From Streptomyces sp. BK340 (GTDB lineage: Bacteria > Actinomycetota > Actinomycetes > Streptomycetales > Streptomycetaceae): a stretch of DNA of 64,000 nt. Under the pieces are notes generated by a model. It searched no databases and was not told the origin of the DNA. It worked only from the letters and a program-made list of their open reading frames with translations. Where the stretch lies: positions 1 to 64,000 of the forward strand of contig NZ_VISR01000034.1 of the NCBI RefSeq assembly GCF_007827595.1. Reading direction: 5' to 3'. Position 1 is the stretch's first letter. Each line of letters opens with the position of its first letter. Shown one piece after another: positions 58,206 to 64,000 of the stretch. The translations under genes were made by a program, and so were the position numbers.

Positions 58206-59312
58206 TCACGGCAGCCTGGGGCGGGCCCTGACCTGGGCCTCGTCCGCCGCTCGCGCGCCCTCCGTCCAGCCGGCCGCGTCGGTCACGCCGCGCAGCCGGG
58301 TCGTGGTGGTCTCGGGGAACATGCGCTCCAGCCGGTCGGTGACGGCCACCTCGCGGGTGGCGAGGACGGGCAGCAGGTCCTGGGTCACCTGGGTCTCGGC
58401 CACGGCCGCGAGACGGTCGCCGACACGGTGGGCGTAGGCCGCGAGGAAGGACTGCCGGAAGGTCTTGGTGCGCCTTCGGCCCCCGGCCCGCTGGGCGGCC
58501 TCCGCCTTGGTCATCGCGTGCGTGGCCTGCACCAGCAGCGAGGTGTGAAGCAGTTCGACCGCCTCCAGGTCCGCCTCGAAGCCGACGACCGTGGAGAAGC
58601 CCAGCGGCTCGTTCCACACCGCGCGGCAGTGGTTGGCGGTGGCGACCGCGTCCAGCAGCATCGCCTTGGCCTGCTCGTACGGCGGCTCGACGCCGATGCG
58701 GCAGGCGCCGGGCACGTCCGGCGCGGGGGCGGCGGCGGCGAGCAGCGCCTCGTCGACGCTGTGCCGGGCCATCAGCTCCTGCGCCTTGGCGCTGAGCGCC
58801 TCGGCCTCCTCCGGATACCCGGTGGCCTCGGCCTTGGCGAGCAGGGCGCGGATCCGGGTGAGCATGCGGGCGGCGGCGGGTCCGTGCTCGCGGCGGGGCT
58901 CCTCGAGAGGCTCCAGGGCGGGCAGCCGCAGCAGCAGGCGGTACAGCTGGAGGACGGCGGTGGCGTGCGAGAAACGGTCGCCGCCGCGCGCGGGGTCCTG
59001 TGGCAGGGCCTCCAGCTGGGCTGCCCAGCGGCGCCCGCGCGGGCGGTCCCGCCCGGCCTGGGCCCGGATCAGCTCCGCGGCCAGGCGGACGTGGCCGTCC
59101 TCCAGGTCGCGCCGTACGAGCCGTACGACGTCGGCGGGCTGCCAGCCGCGCTGCCAGGCCGTGGCGACGAACTCCTCGCCGCGCCGCACGAGTTCGGCGT
59201 CGGCCGCGGGGTCGGCGGCGAGCAGGGAGGCGCCCGTGTCGAGTCCGGCGTCGGTGTCGTCGTACAGGGCGGCCCGGAAGGCCCGCTCGACGGTGCTGGA
59301 GGTGCTGGTCAC
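58206..59312 (-). CDS. DUF2786-domain protein
   Basis: A 368-residue protein. The DUF2786 region is MLTRIRALLAKAEATGYPEEAEALSAKAQELMARHSVDEAL near 150-190, broken here into its pieces. The C-terminal half carries a conserved THAMTKAEAAQRAGGRRRTKTFRQSFLAAYAHRV segment of a DUF7168-like domain. DUF2786 proteins occur in actinobacteria and in phage, and their function is unknown. The GTG start at 59310-59312 lies 7 bases after a CACGAT hexamer, fitting a leaderless mRNA. Confidence 0.85.
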   Translation of the reverse strand: MTSTSSTVERAFRAALYDDTDAGLDTGASLLAADPAADAELVRRGEEFVATAWQRGWQPADVVRLVRRDLEDGHVRLAAELIRAQAGRDRPRGRRWAAQLEALPQDPARGGDRFSHATAVLQLYRLLLRLPALEPLEEPRREHGPAAARMLTRIRALLAKAEATGYPEEAEALSAKAQELMARHSVDEALLAAAAPAPDVPGACRIGVEPPYEQAKAMLLDAVATANHCRAVWNEPLGFSTVVGFEADLEAVELLHTSLLVQATHAMTKAEAAQRAGGRRRTKTFRQSFLAAYAHRVGDRLAAVAETQVTQDLLPVLATREVAVTDRLERMFPETTTTRLRGVTDAAGWTEGARAADEAQVRARPRLP

Positions 59313-59350
59313 GCTGTCGATCGTGCCATGAGCCGCGGACAGCGGGCCGA

Positions 59351-59375
59351 GGCTGTCCACACCCTGTGGACAGCC
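59351..59375. promoter_or_regulatory. Perfect dyad of two DnaA-box-like sites
   Basis: GGCTGTCCACA-CCC-TGTGGACAGCC has perfect 11-bp arms. Each arm contains CTGTCCACA, one base from the Streptomyces DnaA box TTGTCCACA. It is about 40 bases upstream of the DUF2786 start and may be an operator. Confidence 0.6.
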
Positions 59376-59557
59376 TTCCGTGCGCGACCGCCTGGACTGC
59401 GGGGTCTCACTGCACGAAATTCGGCCACCCACGCACGCGGAACGCGCCCAGCACGAACCCCATGGTGGACCTGGCTTCAGCGGAACGGTGTTCGCGGGGC
59501 CGGCGGTGCGCCTGGCGGCCGCGCCCGAGCAGCCGGCCCGGACAGGACGCCCGAACT

Positions 59558-59604
59558 GTCAACCACCGGTTGACGGCTAGAGAGTGACAACCTACGGTTG
59601 ACAC
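59558..59604 (+). promoter_or_regulatory. Leaderless promoter covered by two matching dyads (HTH-ClpN gene)
   Basis: -35 TTGACG (59570-59575), a 17-bp spacer and -10 TACGGT (59593-59598) put the transcription start at or within a base of ATG 59605. Dyad 1, GTCAACC-ACC-GGTTGAC (59558-59574), covers the -35. Dyad 2, GTGACAACC-TAC-GGTTGACAC (59584-59604), covers the -10 and start with one mismatch. Both share CAACC-N3-GGTTG. Confidence 0.85.
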
Positions 59605-60375
59605 ATGGCGACCCATCCGAACATCACGGCATCCGTGCGCCTCGACGACCTCATCGAGGCGATCAAGAAGGTCCACACCGAACCTCTCGACCAGCTCCAG
59701 GACGCGGTGATCGCCGCCGACCACCTCGATGACGTGGCCGACCACCTGATCGGCCACTTCGTCGACCAGGCCCGCCGCTCGGGGGCCTCCTGGACCGACA
59801 TCGGCAGGAGCATGGGCGTGACCCGGCAGGCGGCGCAGAAGCGGTTCGTGCCGAAGGAGTCCACCGACCTCGACCCCAGCCAGGGCTTCAGCCGCTACAC
59901 CCCGCGCGCGCGGAACGTGGTCATGGCCTCGCACAACGAGGCGCTGGCCGCGCGCAGCACCGAGGGCCGCCCCGAGCACCTGGTCCTCGGGCTGCTGGCC
60001 GAGCCGGAGGGTCTGGCCGCGAAGGCGGTCACCGCGCAGGGCGTCCTGCTGGACTCCGTACGCCGGGCCGCGACCGCCGCGCTCCCGCCGGCCGCCGAGG
60101 AGGTCCCCGACCTCGTCCCCTACGGCCCGGAGGCCAAGAAGGTCCTCGAACTCACCTTCCGCGAGGCCCTCCGGCTCGGCCACGACTACATCGGCACCGA
60201 GCACCTCCTGCTGGCCCTGCTGGAGCACGAGAACGGCACGGGCGTCCTCAGCGGGCTCGGCATCACCAAGGCGGGGACCGAGGAGTACGTCGGCAGGGTG
60301 CTGGCGCTGCTGCTGGAGCAGAAGAAGGCGGCCTCGGACGCGGAGGAGGCCGCGAGCGACGGACCGACGGACTGA
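59605..60375 (+). CDS. HTH-ClpN fusion protein (ClpC2-like decoy/autoregulator candidate)
   Basis: A 256-residue protein without any ATPase domain. Residues 10-82 are helical and end in a helix-turn-helix (SGASWTDIGRSMGVTRQAAQ at 59-78). Residues 95-245 are two Clp N-domain repeats, the second very close to the ClpC of this window (KKVLELTFREALRLGHDYIG, then TEHLLLALLEHENG). ATG 59605 is at the predicted transcription start. Mycobacterial ClpC2 has, from memory, a similar plan and binds ClpC1-targeting antibiotics while repressing its own gene. I infer the same here: an antibiotic- or substrate-sensing decoy. Confidence 0.88.
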   Translation: MATHPNITASVRLDDLIEAIKKVHTEPLDQLQDAVIAADHLDDVADHLIGHFVDQARRSGASWTDIGRSMGVTRQAAQKRFVPKESTDLDPSQGFSRYTPRARNVVMASHNEALAARSTEGRPEHLVLGLLAEPEGLAAKAVTAQGVLLDSVRRAATAALPPAAEEVPDLVPYGPEAKKVLELTFREALRLGHDYIGTEHLLLALLEHENGTGVLSGLGITKAGTEEYVGRVLALLLEQKKAASDAEEAASDGPTD

Positions 60376-60470
60376 CCAGGGTCCGGAACAGCGGTCCGGG
60401 AAAACCTGGACCCGAGACGCGAACGCGCAGGTCAGACCCATTGTCAGTGCCGCCTGCCACACTCGCAGTC

Positions 60471-62156
60471 ATGACCGACCGGTGGGCTCTCGCACCGGCC
60501 GAGGACGGTGGCGTTGACGTCGCCCCCCTCGGCCCGGACGGGCTGCCCGTCGGTCCGGTGCGGCGGGAGAGCGATCTCGCCGGGGCGGTGCGGAGCCGCC
60601 CGGAGGTGACGCGCTGGGTGTGGCGGTCGACCCCCGAGGTCTATCCGCGTCTGCTCGCCACGGGGGTGCGAGTGGAGCGGTGCTACGACATCGAGGACGC
60701 CGAGACACTTCTGCTGGGCCACGAGGGCCGGCACGGCGAGCCGCGCTCGGCCGCCGCCGCCCTGGCCCGCCTCCGCGGCGGCCCCGTACCGCCCGACCCG
60801 CCGCTGCGCCCGGCCGAACCGGGTGCCCAGTCGCCGCTGTTCGAGCCGAGCGGCACCCGGCTGCCGCTGGCGGACCTCCTCGCGGTCTACGCCGACCAGC
60901 AGCGGCGGCACGAGAAGACCGCCCAACCCGACCGGATGCGGCTGCTGACCGCCGCCGAGTCGGCCGGGATGCTGGTGGCGGCCGAGATGAACCACACCGG
61001 CCTCCCCTGGAGCGCCGAGGTCCACCGCGAGCTGCTGCACGACCTGCTGGGCGAGCGGTACGCGGGCGGCGGTGAGCCGCGCCGCCTGGCCGAGCTGGCC
61101 GACGAGGTGTCCGCCGCCTTCGGCCGCCGGGTCCGGCCCGACCTGCCCGCCGACGTCGTCAAGGCCTTCGCCCAGGCCGGGATCAAGGTGAAGTCCACCC
61201 GCCGCTGGGAGATCGAATCCCTCGACCACCCGGCGGTGAAGCCGCTGCTGGAGTACAAGAAGCTGTACCGCATCCGGGTCGCCCACGGCTGGTCCTGGCT
61301 GCAGGACTGGGTCCGCGACGGCCGATTCCGGCCCGAGTTCCTCGCCGGCGGCACGGTCACCGGGCGCTGGGTGACCAACGGCGGGGGCGCGCTGCAGATC
61401 CCCAAGGTGATCCGGCGGGCCGTGGTCGCCGACCCCGGCTGGCGGCTGGTCGTGGCCGACGCCGACCAGATGGAGCCGCGCGTGCTCGCGGCGATCTCCC
61501 GCGACCCCGGCCTGATGGAGGTCGCCGGCCGCGAGAGCGACCTCTACCAGTCCGTCTCCGATCGCGCCTTCTCCGGCGACCGCGACCAGGCCAAGCTCGC
61601 CGTGCTCGGCGCGGTCTACGGCCAGACCTCGGGCGACGGTCTGAAGAACCTCGCCGCGCTGCGCCGCCGGTTCCCCAAGGCGGTGGCCTACGTCGACGAG
61701 GCCGCGCGGGCCGGCGAGGAGGGCCGGCTCGTGCGCACCTGGCTGGGCCGGACCTGTCCGCCCGCCGCCCGGCAGGGCGAGGACGCGGAGGAGGAGGCGG
61801 GCATCCCGATCGGCGAGGACACCGCCGACGGGCAGCCGTGGGTCCCCGGTTACGCCTCCACCAACTCCCGCGCGCGGGGCCGCTTCGCGCGCAACTTCGT
61901 GGTGCAGGGCAGCGCCGCCGACTGGGCCCTGCTGCTGCTCGCCGCGCTGCGCCGGTCCTGCGCCGGCCTGGCGGCCGAGCTGGTCTTCTTCCAGCACGAC
62001 GAGGTGATCGTGCACTGCCCCGCCGAGGAGGCCGACACCGTCGCCCGGGCCATCCGCGACGCCGCCGACCTCGCCGGACGGCTGACCTTCGGCGAGACCC
62101 CGGTGTGCTTCCCGTTCACGACGGCGGTGGTGGAGTGCTACGCCGACGCCAAGTGA
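60471..62156 (+). CDS. DNA polymerase I family protein, short form
   Basis: A 561-residue A-family polymerase. Motif A is VVADADQMEPRVLA, motif B contains AKLAVLGAVYGQTSG, and motif C is FQHDEVIVHCP with the catalytic aspartate, so the palm residues are intact. The 5' nuclease domain is missing and the N-terminal 170 residues are a degenerate 3'-5' exonuclease-like fold without the DEDD acids. ATG 60471 is the preferred start; the upstream ATG-like start at 60441 lacks support. It is distinct from the essential PolA and could work in repair. The downstream neighbour is convergent. Confidence 0.88.
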   Translation: MTDRWALAPAEDGGVDVAPLGPDGLPVGPVRRESDLAGAVRSRPEVTRWVWRSTPEVYPRLLATGVRVERCYDIEDAETLLLGHEGRHGEPRSAAAALARLRGGPVPPDPPLRPAEPGAQSPLFEPSGTRLPLADLLAVYADQQRRHEKTAQPDRMRLLTAAESAGMLVAAEMNHTGLPWSAEVHRELLHDLLGERYAGGGEPRRLAELADEVSAAFGRRVRPDLPADVVKAFAQAGIKVKSTRRWEIESLDHPAVKPLLEYKKLYRIRVAHGWSWLQDWVRDGRFRPEFLAGGTVTGRWVTNGGGALQIPKVIRRAVVADPGWRLVVADADQMEPRVLAAISRDPGLMEVAGRESDLYQSVSDRAFSGDRDQAKLAVLGAVYGQTSGDGLKNLAALRRRFPKAVAYVDEAARAGEEGRLVRTWLGRTCPPAARQGEDAEEEAGIPIGEDTADGQPWVPGYASTNSRARGRFARNFVVQGSAADWALLLLAALRRSCAGLAAELVFFQHDEVIVHCPAEEADTVARAIRDAADLAGRLTFGETPVCFPFTTAVVECYADAK

Positions 62157-62163
62157 GGGCCGC

Positions 62164-64000
62164 TCACGGGGCCGAGGCCTCGGCCAGCAGCTCGCGCAGC
62201 TCCTCCAGCACCGTCTGCTCGTCGGTGCCGTCCAGGGCCACGAGGGCCGCGCGCCAGGCGTCGTAGGCCTCCGGCCGCCGGCCCAGCTCGCGCAGCAGCA
62301 GCCCGTGCTGGTGGCGGGCGAGGCCGCCCATGTAGCGGTCGGCGCGGGCGTCGGCCCGGCGCAGCAGCTCGGTGCACTCCTGCGTGGCCCGCTCGGCCTC
62401 GCCCAGCCGGCGCAGCGCGCGGACCAGGCCGAGCCGGGTCTGCGACTCGCCGTGCCAGTCGCCGTGCCCGCCGAGGATGCGCAGGCTCTCCTGGAAGTGC
62501 CCGGCGGCAGCGGCCGGTTCGCCGAGGGTGAGGTGGGCGTAGCCGATGTTGCAGTGCGCGGAGTGCTGCACGATGACCGCGCCGATCTCGTCCCCGATCG
62601 CCAGCGAGCGCCGGTGCTGCTCGATGGCGGCCCGCGGGTCGGTGTGCTCGTAGAGGTTGCCGAGGTGGCTGTGGGTGACGGCCTCGCCGTAGGGGTCGTT
62701 CAGCTGCCGGGAGTGGGCGAGGCTCTGCCGCAGCGCCTCGCCGGACTCCTCGAACCGGCCGAGCCCCTCCAGCAGCAGCCCGCGGTTGTTCAGACAGCGC
62801 CGGATCCAGGACACCGTGCCCAGCCGCCGCCAGATCACGAGGGCCTGGTCGGTGAGGGCGAGGGCGTCGTTCTGCCGGCCGGTCAGGAAGTGCAGGCCCG
62901 CGAGGTCGCCCAGGGCGTACGCCTCGGCCGCCTCGTCGCCGAGCCGGCGCGCCGCGCCGAGCGCGGCCCGCCCCAGCACCTCCATCTCGGCGACCCGGCC
63001 GCTGCGCTGCACATAGGGGAAGAACAACCGGACGAGCGTGGACAGATGGGCGTCCCGGCACGCGCCGCCCGGGCCGGCGTTGCGCTCGACCAGCGCCACG
63101 ATGTTCTCCAGCTCCACGTCGCCCCAGGCGAACGCCCGCTCGGCGGACTCGAAGGTGCCCAGGTCCGCCACGTCCGCCGCGTGCTCCGGCGGCTGGGCGG
63201 AGGTGGGCCGCAGACGGTCGTCCTGGTCGAGACCGGGCTCCACGATGGCGACGAGGGCCCGCTCGGCGGCGGCCGCGTACCAGCGCAGGGCGGTCAGGTC
63301 CGGATCGGCGCCGGTGGCCGGCTCGGCGCTCTGCCCGGCCAGTTCGCGGGCGAAGTCACGGACCAGGTCGTGCGGGGCGTAGCGGCCGTACTCCGTCTCC
63401 TCCAGCAGGGCCACGTCGACCAGCCGGTCCAGGGCCGCCTCGGCGCGGCGCGCGTCGGTGCCGGTGAGGCGGGCGACCAGCGGGGCGCCGTAGGTGGGCA
63501 GGTCGAGCGCGCCGATGCGGCGCAGGGCCAGGGCCGCGTCCCGGTCGGCCTCGCGTTCGGCGGCGGCGAGCGCGTCATGGGCGACCGCCAGGGACCGGCG
63601 GACGCTCAGGTCGTCGTACTCCAGGTGGTGCAGGCGGCCTTCCGTGGCGGCCAGTTGACCGGCCAGCACGTCCGGGGTGAGGGCCCGGCGGGCGGCCAGC
63701 CGGGCGGCGACGACCCGCAGCGCGAGCGGCAGCCTGCCGGTCAGCTCGACCAGGGCGTGGCTCGCGTCGAGCCCCTCGCGTCCGCTCACCGCGCGCAGCA
63801 GTGCCGCGCTGTCCTCGCCGGTCAGCGGGCCGAGCGGGAAGCACCGGGCACCGTCCAGGGCGGTCAGCGGCGAGCGGCTGGTGATGATCACGGCGCAGCC
63901 GGGCCCGGCCGGGAGCAGGGGCCGCACCTGGGCCGCGCTCGCCGCGTCGTCGAGCAACAGCAGGATGCGGGCCGGGGCGAGCAGGGAGCGGAGCAACGCG
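62164..64000 (-). CDS. NB-ARC/TPR regulator, N-terminus beyond the window
   Basis: The frame is open to the right edge, giving at least 612 C-terminal residues. It begins inside the NB-ARC ATPase: ILLLLDDAASAAQVRPLLP (Walker B), VIITSRSPL (sensor), GRLPLALRVVAARLA (GLPL motif). A winged helix follows (YAPHDLVRDFARELA), then five or more tetratricopeptide repeats (about 330-610). This matches AfsR/SARP-like or related STAND regulators. Whether an N-terminal SARP domain exists cannot be seen. Confidence 0.88.
   Translation of the reverse strand, partial: ALLRSLLAPARILLLLDDAASAAQVRPLLPAGPGCAVIITSRSPLTALDGARCFPLGPLTGEDSAALLRAVSGREGLDASHALVELTGRLPLALRVVAARLAARRALTPDVLAGQLAATEGRLHHLEYDDLSVRRSLAVAHDALAAAEREADRDAALALRRIGALDLPTYGAPLVARLTGTDARRAEAALDRLVDVALLEETEYGRYAPHDLVRDFARELAGQSAEPATGADPDLTALRWYAAAAERALVAIVEPGLDQDDRLRPTSAQPPEHAADVADLGTFESAERAFAWGDVELENIVALVERNAGPGGACRDAHLSTLVRLFFPYVQRSGRVAEMEVLGRAALGAARRLGDEAAEAYALGDLAGLHFLTGRQNDALALTDQALVIWRRLGTVSWIRRCLNNRGLLLEGLGRFEESGEALRQSLAHSRQLNDPYGEAVTHSHLGNLYEHTDPRAAIEQHRRSLAIGDEIGAVIVQHSAHCNIGYAHLTLGEPAAAAGHFQESLRILGGHGDWHGESQTRLGLVRALRRLGEAERATQECTELLRRADARADRYMGGLARHQHGLLLRELGRRPEAYDAWRAALVALDGTDEQTVLEELRELLAEASAP

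Noticed and set aside
62164..64000. Complete 610-residue gene with a TTG start at 63996
   Set aside because: The sequence starts in the middle of an NB-ARC domain and the frame stays open to the edge, so the gene is truncated by the window.

Overview
The window is chromosomal DNA of a Streptomyces. It has very high GC, many GTG starts, four-base ATGA/GTGA gene overlaps and leaderless-type promoters. It also carries hallmark genes: lsr2, a tipA homologue, an XRE/ATPase/DUF397 trio, DUF2786 and DUF397 proteins, and lysX. From memory, the gene order follows the conserved core segment known in S. coelicolor as roughly SCO3366 to SCO3435. The species cannot be named from this sequence. I saw no rRNA, tRNA, CRISPR array, prophage or complete insertion sequence.

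Layout. 1-8.5 kb: a drug efflux pump with a divergent TetR repressor, a LytM peptidase, an exported acid phosphatase, clpC with an upstream ClgR-type box, and lsr2. 8.5-16.4 kb: argA-like and BlaI-like genes, then a tightly coupled minus-strand cluster for NAD and pantothenate/CoA synthesis (DUF2520 protein, panC, nadB, nadC, coaX). 16.4-28 kb: an aldolase, a DUF5937-ArsR regulator with a 33-bp perfect palindrome, a two-component pair, a methyltransferase, a lone nuoD paralogue, two PH-domain membrane proteins, a coiled-coil protein and an esterase. 28-41 kb: lysX, the folate operon (folP, NTF2-like, folB, folK, DUF3180) facing folE-ftsH-hpt-tilS, a zincin and dacB. 41-50 kb: ppa, a ThrE-type exporter, a DedA protein with a repeat tail, tipA with its promoter, and a ClC channel coupled to glutamate decarboxylase. 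48.5-58.2 kb: a PadR/ABC drug exporter, DinB, aldehyde dehydrogenase, the whiJ-like trio, an ArsR/SRPBCC/VOC operon, a Zur-boxed rpmG and two lipoproteins. 58.2-64 kb: DUF2786, an HTH-ClpN fusion protein, a PolA-family polymerase and a truncated NB-ARC/TPR regulator.

How genes work together. Several units look self-regulated because dyads sit exactly on recognisable promoters: TetR/MFS, ArsR-DUF5937, PadR/ABC, ArsR/VOC, tipA and HTH-ClpN. The most interesting candidate is the HTH-ClpN protein. It joins a helix-turn-helix to a copy of the ClpC substrate/adaptor domain, is expressed from a leaderless promoter covered by two matching dyads, and shares the window with clpC. It could act as a ClpC-domain decoy and sensor.

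A palindromic intergenic repeat occurs twice, at 2478-2645 and 48487-48553. Its CTAG-bounded ends supply the stop codons of three neighbouring genes. All functional statements rest on motif reading and recalled family knowledge; no database search was run.
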